Positions 26,255-34,607 of a DNA stretch of 64,000 nt are shown here, piece by piece. Numbering within the stretch: position 1 is the first letter of the stretch; each line of letters opens with the position of its first letter. The stretch lies in contig NZ_CP127407.1 in the NCBI RefSeq assembly GCF_030291075.1, forward strand, positions 248,001 to 312,000. The letters run 5' to 3'. The notes under the pieces were generated by a model, which was given only the letters and a program-made list of their open reading frames with translations, was not told the DNA's origin and did not search any database. Position numbers and translations under genes: made by a program. Source of the DNA: Stenotrophomonas sp. 57. Its GTDB lineage: Bacteria > Pseudomonadota > Gammaproteobacteria > Xanthomonadales > Xanthomonadaceae.

Positions 26255-26680
26255 TCAGGCAACGACCAGCGTCACGTCGATGTTGCCGCGGGTGGCATTC
26301 GAGTACGGGCACACGATGTGGGCCTTCTGCACCAGCTCTTCCACCTGCTCGCGCGGCACGCCCGGCACGTTGATGGTCAGCTCGGCTTCGATGCCGAAAC
26401 CGGTCGGGATCTGGCCGATGCCGACCTTGCCGGTGACGGTTGTGTCGGCCGGCAGCGCGACCTTGGCCTGGCCGGCCACGAACTTCAGCGCGCCCAGGAA
26501 GCAGGCCGAGTAGCCCGCGGCGAACAGCTGCTCCGGGTTGGTGCCCGGACCGCCAGCGCCGCCCAGCTCGCGCGGGGTCGACAGCTGGATGTCCAGCACG
26601 TTGTCGGAGGACACGGAACGGCCTTCACGGCCGCCGGTGGAGGTGGCCTGGGCGGTGTACAGAACCTTTTCGATGGACAT
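26255..26680 (-). CDS. ohr: Organic hydroperoxide resistance protein (Ohr)
   Basis: 141 residues, OsmC/Ohr family. The two redox cysteines are in [12 protein letters not shown] and [15 protein letters not shown], and the N-terminal [17 protein letters not shown] is the Ohr subtype signature. It reduces organic peroxides using lipoylated partners in the cytoplasm. The usual regulator OhrR is not adjacent, and I do not see a clear OhrR palindrome in the 111 bases upstream; a repeated GCGTACG (about 26738 and 26759) is the only symmetric feature there. Confidence 0.93.
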   Translation of the reverse strand: MSIEKVLYTAQATSTGGREGRSVSSDNVLDIQLSTPRELGGAGGPGTNPEQLFAAGYSACFLGALKFVAGQAKVALPADTTVTGKVGIGQIPTGFGIEAELTINVPGVPREQVEELVQKAHIVCPYSNATRGNIDVTLVVA

Positions 26681-26791
26681 CGGGATGCTCCTGGTCAGTG
26701 GGTGGGTGTTGCGTTGGAGCCTACTTTGCCCGGTTTCCGCGTACGTTGGGTTGCACTGCGTACGAAAAACTTGATCGATCGTCCTGTCAGC

Positions 26792-27748
26792 CTAGATCGT
26801 CCATTCGCGGTCGGTGGTAAACATGATCGTCAGCCAGCGGTCCGGCGAGGCCTCGCCCAGCGCATCGCCGATCTCATCACGCAGCTGGTCCCATTCCACC
26901 AGCGGCCGCGGCGGGTCGTCCTCGCGCACCACGAAGAACAGCTCGATCTGCTCGCCACGCCCCACCTGCGCCACGTAGCTGCGGTGTTCGACGAAGCCAT
27001 GCCTGGCGACGATGTCGCGCGCCACCGCATCCACATGCGCCTGCAGCTCCGGCGGGGTCACCAGCAGGATGCCGGCCAGCGCCCGGCGCACGGTGCCGAG
27101 TGGGGCGATCATCACCAGCACGCAGACGAAGGCGAGGATGGCCGGGTCGATGTACGGCCCGACCCAGGCCCACGACGTGCCCTGCACCAGCACACCGCCG
27201 AGGAATGCCAGCAGGTAGCAGGCCGACATGCTGGCTGCGATCACCCAGTTCTTCGCATCCAGCGCGATGAATTCCGAACCGATGCGGCGGTTGGCGCGCA
27301 GGATGAACCACGCCAGTGCGCCTTCGCCTACGATCGACAGCCCGGCAAAGGCGATGGCCGGGCCCAGCGCAATGTGGCGGCCCCCTGACATCAGTGCATC
27401 CACCGCATTGACCAGGGCATACAGTGCCGCACCGATCATCAGCGTGCCGCTGACCCCCAGCACGATCGGCTCCAGGTGCCAGAAGCCCATGGTGAAGCGC
27501 TGGTTGAGCCGCGATTGCAGTGCATCGGTCTGCGTGGACAGCGCGATCAGCCGCGCCACCAGCAGTGACAGCCAGGTCATCACCACGTCGATCAGGCCGT
27601 AGATGCCGTCGAAGATGATCAGCGAGGAATTGGCCAGCAGACCGAACACCACGGCCGCAGCGGCCAGCAGCAGCGAGGCGGCAATCGACAGGCGCAGCAC
27701 GCCCTGTTCGGTGGCGGGGTCGAAGAACTGCGGGCGATCGGTAGCCAT
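26792..27748 (-). CDS. Cation diffusion facilitator family transporter
   Basis: 318 residues from the ATG at 27748. Five or six membrane segments; helix 2 has DGIYGLIDVVMTW with two Asp, and helix 5 starts EFIALDAKNWVIAASMS, the positions of the metal-binding residues in CDF proteins, though His is absent from the usual HxxxD. The C-terminal 90 residues are cytoplasmic. The pattern fits a CDF efflux protein; the metal cannot be assigned. A variant SMAG unit lies just upstream of the start. Confidence 0.78.
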   Translation of the reverse strand: MATDRPQFFDPATEQGVLRLSIAASLLLAAAAVVFGLLANSSLIIFDGIYGLIDVVMTWLSLLVARLIALSTQTDALQSRLNQRFTMGFWHLEPIVLGVSGTLMIGAALYALVNAVDALMSGGRHIALGPAIAFAGLSIVGEGALAWFILRANRRIGSEFIALDAKNWVIAASMSACYLLAFLGGVLVQGTSWAWVGPYIDPAILAFVCVLVMIAPLGTVRRALAGILLVTPPELQAHVDAVARDIVARHGFVEHRSYVAQVGRGEQIELFFVVREDDPPRPLVEWDQLRDEIGDALGEASPDRWLTIMFTTDREWTI

Positions 27749-27756
27749 GCCCCGAT

Positions 27757-27781
27757 TGTAGAGCGGAGCCATGCCCCGCGG
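27757..27781 (+). repeat. SMAG unit, degenerate stem
   Basis: GTAGAGCGGAGCCATGCCCCGC, with GCGGAGC and GCCCCGC arms that differ by compensating changes from the common type. Located 9 bases upstream of the CDF start codon. Confidence 0.7.
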
Positions 27782-27858
27782 CCTTTCGCGGCCGGCCGCG
27801 CTACCCTCGTGCAGCCGCTTCCCGTGGACTGCGCCCCTCCCACGTGCCGGCGTCCGCC

Positions 27859-27882
27859 GGTAGAGTCGACTGTCAGTCGACT
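27859..27882 (+). repeat. SMAG unit, GTCGACT stem subtype
   Basis: GGTAGAGTCGACTGTCAGTCGACTGC. GTAG is retained while the stem is GTCGACT, the same subtype as the pair at 51530-51608. Confidence 0.8.
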
Positions 27883-27989
27883 GCGCGTGAGTGACCGCTC
27901 CCGATCGACAGCGCCATGCGGCCACGCCCGCCTGCGCGCGGAGTTTTCCCATGCAAACGCCCTACCCCCTGCGCCAGCAATGGCTCGTG

Positions 27990-28198
27990 GGTGCGGCGTT
28001 CGACTACCCGCACGTGGCGCGCCGAAGGTGCAGATCGGTCTGCGCGATGCCGACCTATGGGATCTGACTGCCGTGGCCGCGCTGGAGCGGGCGCAGGAAA
28101 AGCTGGCCGCACACGGTGCCGAGGTGACGGTGGTGGAACTCAATGCGGCCAGCCAGACGCTCGTCGAGCAGGTGGGTGGCGCGGATAGCGTGCACTGA
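27990..28198 (+). pseudogene. Decayed C-terminal STAS domain of a SulP-type anion transporter
   Basis: Within the gene-free stretch 27749-28329, the plus strand reads AFDYPHVARR in one frame near 27996 and then, after a frame change, VQIGLRDADLWDLTAVAALE and EVTVVELNAASQTLVEQV up to a TGA at 28196. These are the final strands and helices of the STAS domain of SulP permeases. No membrane domain precedes it, so this is a remnant of a lost sulfate or bicarbonate transporter gene. The frame shift and the missing start argue against function. The rest of the gap holds SMAG units only. Confidence 0.6.
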
Positions 28199-28214
28199 AG
28201 CGGCCACGTGGCCA

Positions 28215-28238
28215 GGTAGCGCCGGGCCACGCCGGGCG
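28215..28238 (+). repeat. SMAG unit, GCCGGGC stem
   Basis: GTAGCGCCGGGCCACGCCGGGCG follows the SulP remnant and precedes the converging end of the effector gene at 28330. Confidence 0.7.
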
Positions 28239-28329
28239 AATGAAGCGGTCTCGGTCAGGCCTTGCCGGCCTGCACGATGAGGTGCAACCCAAGCGCCGAG
28301 AAGGCAATCGCATGCCCGTTGGCCTGCAC

Positions 28330-30111
28330 TCACGCCATCATGGCCCGCGGCCCGTGCTGCTGGGTCTGCTGGTCGATCTTCTGCTGCTCGCGCTGCTGAT
28401 CGCTCACCTGCAGGGCCCGCTCGCTGTTCTCCTGCACGCTCTGGCGCATCGCGTCAGCGGTCGATACCGGCGCGCTATTGCGGTTCAACGCGCTTTCGTC
28501 GTGCAGTGCATTGGCCTGCACCGCGCGCGCCATCGAGCCGTCCTGGTTCAGCTCAACGCGATCCACCCGGTACAGGCCGGCACGCGCAGCTTCCACGGTA
28601 AGCGCAGCGGCCAGCTTCTCGCTGTGCTCGCCGGAGGGCAGGCCACGCGCTTCCTCGGCGAACTTCACCTGCACCAGGGTCTCGGTGTACAGCCAGTTCT
28701 GCGGGCTGCGCGGGTCGGACATCGGGTACACCGTCTCGCGCGCCGGCTCGGCCGCCGCCTGCTGTTCCGGGGTGTTGCCCTGTTCCTGCGCACGCTGCTG
28801 CACTTCATTGGCCAGCGCCTGGCGGGTTTCCGCATCGGCGATGCCAGTCGCAGGCAGGCCATGCTGCTGCTGGAAGGTGTTGATCGCGTGGCGGCTGCCG
28901 CCGCCCAGATAGCCGTCGCTGCCGATGGGCTGGCCCTTGGCATCGGTCAGCCCCAGCGCGGCCAGGTTGCCCTGCAGTTCGCGCGCGTCGCGGTCGATGG
29001 CGGCCAGCGTGGCGGGGCCGGCCTTGCCGTCCACCGGGTCGAGATTGTGCGCGCGCTGGAAGTCTTCCACCGCCTTGCGGGTGGTGGCATCGAAGCGCCG
29101 GTCCGGATTCAGCGTCTGCTGGCCGTCAGCACTGGCATAGCCCAGCGTGACCAGGTTGCTTTCCAGCTTCAGCACGTCACGGCCGCTGGACCCTTCCTTC
29201 AACGTCTGCGAACCGGCCTGCTGGCGCGGTGCGCCTATCTGGCCCAACGCCACCTGGATATCGGCGTCGTTGCGCTCCCCGGCGGGCGAGTAGTCGCGGC
29301 TGCTGACCTTGGCATGGGCGCGATCCATTGCGTCCTTGTTGTTGGCATACGCGTCCTCGTAGCGCACGGCGATATCGCCGGCCTTGGGCGCATCGAAGTA
29401 CTGGTAGGTCTCTCGGATCTGCCCGGCCTTCGCGCGCAGTGCTTCGTAGTCACCACCTTCTTCCAGCACCTTCTGCAGCTTGGGCAGCTGGCTGGGCAAC
29501 TGGTTGGCGGTCTTGGCGATCAGGCTGATCGCTTCGAAGCGGTTTTCCTCGGCGATGTTGCTGCCGTGCGTATCCACCATCGCCATGCCGATCCGGGTGG
29601 CGTTGCGCACCTGCGGGTAGTCGATGTTGGCGTGGATCCACTGCTTGCCTTCGGCCGAACCGGCCCAGGCGTTGATGCTGTCGCGCGTATCGGTATCGAT
29701 GAACCGGATCGAGCTGCGCCCGCTAAGGCCATTGCCGTGGCTGAGCAGGTCGCGGCGCAGGTCGGCGTGGTCCTGGGGGAAGGGCAGGTTGTGTGCCTTG
29801 GCATAGCTGCTGGCCTGCTCGATCACGGCGTCGACATAGGTCGTCTCGCCTGGTTTCAGGGCGCGGCCGTCGATGGCGCCCAGCGCCCACTCTCCACGCT
29901 GGCCGAAATCGACCTGGATCGCGCCCAGGCTGTAACCGCTGTTCTGCGCGACCTTGTTCACCGTACCCCAGTGCGGCTCGGTCACGCCCTGGGTGATGCC
30001 GGCGATGGCCAGGTGGTAGGAGGCAGGGCCACCTTCGGTGCCGCGACCGACGGCGAAGTACACCGCGCCGGAGGTGGCGTCGAGATCGTGGGTATCGATG
30101 TTGGTTGGCAT
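28330..30111 (-). CDS. Putative type IV secretion effector 1: peptidoglycan-active protein with XVIPCD tail
   Basis: 593 residues, no signal peptide. Residues 1-190 are a catalytic-looking domain (VGRGTEGG, NSGYSLGAIQVDFGQRG, INAWAGSAEGKQW) shared with effector 2; it suggests a lysozyme or transglycosylase-like enzyme but I cannot name the family. Two peptidoglycan-binding repeats follow (about 305-372 and 380-432). Residues 464-575 (DPRSPQNWLYTETL, AGLYRVDRVELNQDGS) match the XVIPCD that delivers bacteria-killing effectors to the Xanthomonas-type T4SS, with a Gln-rich tail. An LprI-like gene lies 42 bases upstream in the same operon. Confidence 0.82.
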   Translation of the reverse strand: MPTNIDTHDLDATSGAVYFAVGRGTEGGPASYHLAIAGITQGVTEPHWGTVNKVAQNSGYSLGAIQVDFGQRGEWALGAIDGRALKPGETTYVDAVIEQASSYAKAHNLPFPQDHADLRRDLLSHGNGLSGRSSIRFIDTDTRDSINAWAGSAEGKQWIHANIDYPQVRNATRIGMAMVDTHGSNIAEENRFEAISLIAKTANQLPSQLPKLQKVLEEGGDYEALRAKAGQIRETYQYFDAPKAGDIAVRYEDAYANNKDAMDRAHAKVSSRDYSPAGERNDADIQVALGQIGAPRQQAGSQTLKEGSSGRDVLKLESNLVTLGYASADGQQTLNPDRRFDATTRKAVEDFQRAHNLDPVDGKAGPATLAAIDRDARELQGNLAALGLTDAKGQPIGSDGYLGGGSRHAINTFQQQHGLPATGIADAETRQALANEVQQRAQEQGNTPEQQAAAEPARETVYPMSDPRSPQNWLYTETLVQVKFAEEARGLPSGEHSEKLAAALTVEAARAGLYRVDRVELNQDGSMARAVQANALHDESALNRNSAPVSTADAMRQSVQENSERALQVSDQQREQQKIDQQTQQHGPRAMMA

Positions 30112-30153
30112 GTCTTACATCCTTGTGCAGTCAGAGGGTCTGCCCCTCAGGGG

Positions 30154-30576
30154 TCAGTCCAGCAGCTGGAGATACTTCTGCAGCTGGTCGGCACGCGCGC
30201 TCAGGCGCATCACATCGTTCAACTCGCCCTGCAGGTTGCCGGGCTGCGAATCGTCGTACAGCGCGGTATCCAGTTCACCATCGCGGCTGCGCGACTGTAG
30301 CCACGCGCGCTGGGCATTGACCAGCTTGGTCTTCTTCGCGCCACTCAGCCTGGCCTGCAGCTGGCGGTAGGCCTGGTTCAGGCGCTGGTCCTGGCGGGCA
30401 CTTTCCGAGGTCAGGCAGGCGGCCTGCTCGATTGCACCCTGGGCTTTGTCACGGCAGGCAGTAAAGGTCGGGCTCAGCCCGCCGGCCGCCGGTGCTGCGG
30501 TTGCCGTGCCGATGGCAAGGGCGGTGACGGCCAGCGCGGTGGCCAGGATCCTGCTCAAACGCTTGTGCTGCATCAT
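30154..30576 (-). CDS. LprI-type (DUF1311) periplasmic protein, putative immunity protein of effector 1
   Basis: 140 residues from ATG 30576 (GGAG just upstream). A signal peptide (residues 1-29) ends at TATAAPA. The mature part has the DUF1311/LprI pattern: FTACRDKA, QAACLTSES, LNQAYRQLQARL and LVNAQRAWLQSR. LprI proteins inhibit lysozyme, which suits protection of the periplasm against the peptidoglycan-active effector encoded directly downstream. Cognate pairing is inferred from gene order. Confidence 0.82.
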   Translation of the reverse strand: MMQHKRLSRILATALAVTALAIGTATAAPAAGGLSPTFTACRDKAQGAIEQAACLTSESARQDQRLNQAYRQLQARLSGAKKTKLVNAQRAWLQSRSRDGELDTALYDDSQPGNLQGELNDVMRLSARADQLQKYLQLLD

Positions 30577-30823
30577 CTGCTCCACACGTCCAATCCATTG
30601 CGAGCGCTGGACTATAGCGGCGCCCGTATTTCGTCGTCGTCAACGATTCACGACAAATGTGACCGGTTGCCCTATAGCCAGGACGTCAGCCGCCGCATCA
30701 GCACAAGATGAATCCAGTCAGGTACCGGGGCAGAAGGCTGCCTTAGGATGGCTCGCGTGATGGGGACCGATGGACGGCCCCGCCTGGGCCGGCACTCGCC
30801 GGCTGCACGCCAGGAAGACGCAC

Positions 30824-31687
30824 GTGAGTGAAGCAATGGCACCCCGCAAGGGCAAGGTAACGAAGATCGCCGGCCGCCGGCATTGGGCGGCGCTGGGTCT
30901 GTGTGCGGTACTGGTCGCCTGCCAGCCCCCTTCTTCCACCGCATCGACCGAATCCGTCGCTGCAGCGTCAGCGCCGGCCGCGCTGGCGCCGGCAGGCAAC
31001 GCGCCCTCCGCCTACCCCGACAGCTCCTACAGCGAGGGCCGGCTGCGCCCCGCTTACGGCTGGTGCGTGGATGGCGTGGAGGACGCAGGCACGTTGCAGG
31101 CCTGCGGCAAGGATGAACTGGCCTACCAGCAGGCGCGCCTGCAGGAGGCCACCACCAAGGCCGTGGCCGGACTCGACGCGGCGGCCATATCTACCTTCCG
31201 CGCCAGCGAGGCGGCCTGGCGCAGCGACACCGACCATCATTGCGTGGCACCGGCCGATGCCGGCGTGGATGCGCTGCAGAAGGCGCAGGAATGCCGCCTG
31301 TTCCGCGTGGCCAATCGTGCCGACGCGTTGCTGGCACAGAGCGCTCCGCCGGACACCTCGCATGCGAAGGCGCCGTTGCGCGATGAATACACCCGCTGCG
31401 TGCAGGACGCCCGTGGCATGGACGACCAGCTTGAAGCCTGCGACGCCGCCGAGTTCGCCTATCACAAGCAACAGCTGGAGGCGCAGGTAGCGCGTCTGAT
31501 GGCGAGCCCGGACAGTCCGGCCAAGGACCGCTGGATGGACGAGCAGGCCAACTGGGTTGAAGACACCGACAAGCGCTGCGCGCCTGCCAGCGACCACGTG
31601 GGGGCGATGCTGGATGCGCAGTCGTGCCGCATCAACCGGTACGCCAACCGCGCCTTCGAACTGCAGGGGCGCGTGCTGGCCCGCTGA
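30824..31687 (+). CDS. Lipoprotein with two DUF1311/LprI-like repeats, putative immunity protein of effector 2
   Basis: 287 residues from GTG 30824 (AGGAAG at ideal spacing). The signal peptide ends in a lipobox LVACQ, giving a lipoprotein. A low-complexity Ala/Ser linker is followed by two similar halves: WCVDGVEDAGTLQACGKDEL...ASEAAWRSDTDHHC and RCVQDARGMDDQLEACDAAEF...DEQANWVEDTDKRC. Each half has four Cys in the same places, so this is an internal duplication. It precedes effector 2 by 49 bases on the same strand. The role as immunity protein is inferred. Confidence 0.75.
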   Translation: MSEAMAPRKGKVTKIAGRRHWAALGLCAVLVACQPPSSTASTESVAAASAPAALAPAGNAPSAYPDSSYSEGRLRPAYGWCVDGVEDAGTLQACGKDELAYQQARLQEATTKAVAGLDAAAISTFRASEAAWRSDTDHHCVAPADAGVDALQKAQECRLFRVANRADALLAQSAPPDTSHAKAPLRDEYTRCVQDARGMDDQLEACDAAEFAYHKQQLEAQVARLMASPDSPAKDRWMDEQANWVEDTDKRCAPASDHVGAMLDAQSCRINRYANRAFELQGRVLAR

Positions 31688-31736
31688 GCCAGCGCCATCG
31701 GCGCCCGGTCAATCTCCAAGGACAAGGAACTGAGCC

Positions 31737-34484
31737 ATGCCTACCCACATCGATACCCGCAATCTGGATGCCACCGCCGGTGCAGTGTTCTTTGCCGTGG
31801 GCCGCGGCACCGAAGGCGGTGGGTCGTCGTACCATCTTTCCATTGCCGGCATCACCAAGGGCCTGCACGAGCCGAAGTGGGGCACCGTCGGCGCGGTGGC
31901 CGAGAACAGCGGCTATTCGCTGGGCACCATCCAGGTCGACTTCGGCCAGCGCGGCACGTGGCCGCTGGGCGCGACAGAGGGCCGCACGCTGAAGCCGGGC
32001 GAGAAGACCTATGTCGACGCCGTGATCGACCAGGCCAGTGCGTATGCCAAGGCACATGGCTTGCCGTTCACCCATGATCGCGCCGATCTGCGTGCGGACC
32101 TGCTCAGCCATGGGGATGGACGGGAGCAACGGGCCTCCATCCGTTTCATCGATGCGCCCACCCGCGACAGCATCAATGCCTGGGCCGGCTCGCCGGAAGG
32201 CAAGCAGTGGATCCACACGCACATCGACTACCCGCAGGTACGCAACGCCACGCATATCGCCATGAACATGCTGGAAAAGCATGGCAGCGGCATTGCCGAA
32301 GACAAACGCTTCGAGGCCATTGCATTGATCGCCAAGACGGCCAACCAGCTGCCAGGCCGGCTGGATGACCTGGAAGCCGTGCTCAAGCGCGGTGGTGATT
32401 ACCAGGACCTGCGCGACCAGGCCGCCGCGATCCGCCACAGCAGGAAGTTCTACGCCGGGCTGGCCGCCGCCGACGTCGCTGCCGGGTATGAAGACGCCTA
32501 CGCGCAGCACGCCACCGAAATGGACCGGGCGCACCTGAAGGTGGGGCGCCGTGATTTCGCACCTGCCACCGAAGGCAGCGACCCGGACATCCGGGTGGCG
32601 CTGCAACAGGCGCGAGCGCACGGACACGGTGGCGGTGGTCCGCAGGTGCTGAAGGAAGGCTCCAGCGGCCGCGCGGTGGAAAAGCTGGAGCACAACCTGC
32701 ACGCGCTGGGCTATGGCGGGACGGGGGCGCAGGCCATCCATCCCGACCGCCAGTTCGATGCCACTACCCGCCAGGCCGTCGAGGCCTTTCAGCGTGACCA
32801 TGGTCTGACCCCGGTGGATGGCAAGGCCGGGCCGGCCACACTGAGCGCGATCGACCGCGAAGCACGCGCGCTGCAAGCGGACATGGCGGCACTGGGGCTG
32901 ACCGATGCGCGGGGCAGGGCGATTACCCCCGACGGTTACCTGGGGGCGGGCAGCCAGCACGCCATCAACACGTTCCAGCAGCAGCACCATCTGCCGGCCA
33001 CCGGCATGGCCGACGCATCCACGCGCCGTGCGATCGATGCCGAAGCCGCGCAGCATCGCCCTGCAACGCCCTCACCGGCTGCACCTGCCGCACCCGCAGC
33101 GGCACCTGTGCCCGAGCGCCGCAGCGGTCCTGCCGCCGCCGCTGCACCCGGCGGCGAGCGCATCACGGTGGTGGAGCCCTTCGGCAATGGCGGCAGCAAC
33201 CGCACCCTGCGCCACGGCATCAGCGGTGAAGAGGCGTTCCGCGAACTGAAGATCCACCACCCCAACACCAATGCCGCCGCCGTGCGCGCAGGCGACGCCA
33301 GCAGGGTCGACCGTACCGCTGAAAAGGTGGAGGGTGAGTTGGAGGCGGTGCGCAGGCGCGATGACCGCAACGGCATTCCGCTGGTTCAGAAGGACCTGAT
33401 CCTGACTGATCGGTCCGGCGGGCGCAGCCTGATGGTTCCCAGCCCGGTGGCCGGCTACGTCCAGCTCAACAACGACGGCACCAATTCCATCAGCATCTAC
33501 AGTCATCCGGTTGGCGATGCGCGTCGCGAGCTGGTGGGCCAGGTGCTGCACGGCGCACGCGGGTCCATTCCGTACAAGACCGGGGATTTCGTCGAATACG
33601 GCGCACCGCTGGTGCGGCAGTCGGATGTGGGTTCGCCGGGCGCGATACATGCGCACATCGAAGTCGAGCCGGACCAGTATCGGCGCTATCTGGGGGACAT
33701 TCTCAACGACCGCATCACCCTGGGCGGCAAGGTGCAGGCACAGGGCCCTGAAGCCGCGCAGGCCGCACGCAGCGCGCAGCAGGCGCCGATGGCCGACGGC
33801 ATGCTGGTGAAGGGTGAGCGCGGCGATGAGGTCAAGGCCCTGCAGGGCAAGCTGGCGGCGCTGGGCTATACCGCTGCCGACGGCACCGCGCTGGGCACCG
33901 ATGGCATCTTCGGCAAGGACACGCTGGCGGCGCTGAAGCAGTTCCAGGCCAACAACGGCCTGGACGATGACGGCAAGGCGGGTCGTCTCACCCTGGCCCG
34001 CCTGGCAGATCCGGCTGCGCTGAAGGCCGGTGCGCAGACCGCCAGCGCGCCGGCACGCACCGAACCGGCCGCGCCGGCAGCACCGGCCAGCATGCGCGAC
34101 CCCGGGCATGCCGAAAACCCGCGTTTCACCCAGGCATTGGAGAAGCTGCAGGGGTTGGAACAGCAGCGCGTGCAGGCGGGGCTGTCCCCCTTGTTCGCCA
34201 ACCCGCAGGAAGCCGAACGTGCGGCCGGCCAGCTGGCCTACGAGAGCAAGGTGGCGGGCATGCGCCAGATCGACCATGTGGTGGCACGCCCGGATGGCAC
34301 CGGCCTGTTCGCATTGCAGGGCACGCCCGGCGATCCGGCGGCGCAGCGCATCTTCGTCGATCGCCAGCAGGCGGTCTCGCAGTCGGTGGAGGCCAGTACC
34401 CGGCAGAGCGCGGAACTGGAGACCCAGTTCAACGCCCAGGCGCAGGAGGCTCAGCAGGAACAGGTGAAGGGGCGCGTGCAGTAA
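31737..34484 (+). CDS. Putative type IV secretion effector 2: lysozyme-like, M23-like and XVIPCD domains
   Basis: 915 residues, no signal peptide. Residues 1-190 are closely related to effector 1 (NSGYSLGTIQVDFGQRG). Peptidoglycan-binding repeats follow from about 302 to 430. After a Pro/Ala linker, residues 560-660 resemble an M23/LytM fold: VPSPVAGYVQ, ISIYSHPVG, GDFVEYGAPLV, and IHAHIEVE as the HxHxE element. A third peptidoglycan-binding repeat is at about 690-755 and the XVIPCD at about 788-915 (MRQIDHVVARPDGTGLFALQ). RBS AAGGA precedes the ATG. Likely a two-enzyme cell-wall toxin for T4SS delivery. Confidence 0.8.
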   Translation: MPTHIDTRNLDATAGAVFFAVGRGTEGGGSSYHLSIAGITKGLHEPKWGTVGAVAENSGYSLGTIQVDFGQRGTWPLGATEGRTLKPGEKTYVDAVIDQASAYAKAHGLPFTHDRADLRADLLSHGDGREQRASIRFIDAPTRDSINAWAGSPEGKQWIHTHIDYPQVRNATHIAMNMLEKHGSGIAEDKRFEAIALIAKTANQLPGRLDDLEAVLKRGGDYQDLRDQAAAIRHSRKFYAGLAAADVAAGYEDAYAQHATEMDRAHLKVGRRDFAPATEGSDPDIRVALQQARAHGHGGGGPQVLKEGSSGRAVEKLEHNLHALGYGGTGAQAIHPDRQFDATTRQAVEAFQRDHGLTPVDGKAGPATLSAIDREARALQADMAALGLTDARGRAITPDGYLGAGSQHAINTFQQQHHLPATGMADASTRRAIDAEAAQHRPATPSPAAPAAPAAAPVPERRSGPAAAAAPGGERITVVEPFGNGGSNRTLRHGISGEEAFRELKIHHPNTNAAAVRAGDASRVDRTAEKVEGELEAVRRRDDRNGIPLVQKDLILTDRSGGRSLMVPSPVAGYVQLNNDGTNSISIYSHPVGDARRELVGQVLHGARGSIPYKTGDFVEYGAPLVRQSDVGSPGAIHAHIEVEPDQYRRYLGDILNDRITLGGKVQAQGPEAAQAARSAQQAPMADGMLVKGERGDEVKALQGKLAALGYTAADGTALGTDGIFGKDTLAALKQFQANNGLDDDGKAGRLTLARLADPAALKAGAQTASAPARTEPAAPAAPASMRDPGHAENPRFTQALEKLQGLEQQRVQAGLSPLFANPQEAERAAGQLAYESKVAGMRQIDHVVARPDGTGLFALQGTPGDPAAQRIFVDRQQAVSQSVEASTRQSAELETQFNAQAQEAQQEQVKGRVQ

Positions 34485-34607
34485 GGCGGGCCGGCGGCGT
34501 TCCCCGCAGGGCCGGTGCACCGGCCCCGGGTCGCCCGCCGCCATTCAGCCGGCCGGTGTAAACTATTGATCTCACTGGCAATGCCAGTCTCCGCGATTAC
34601 TGCCCCG

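Noticed and set aside
26681..26791. OhrR operator upstream of ohr
   Set aside because: Only a repeated GCGTACG is present; no AT-rich OhrR-type palindrome could be found.
28240..30300. 686-residue plus-strand open frame opposite effector 1
   Set aside because: Antisense shadow; the minus strand has the XVIPCD and peptidoglycan-binding pattern.
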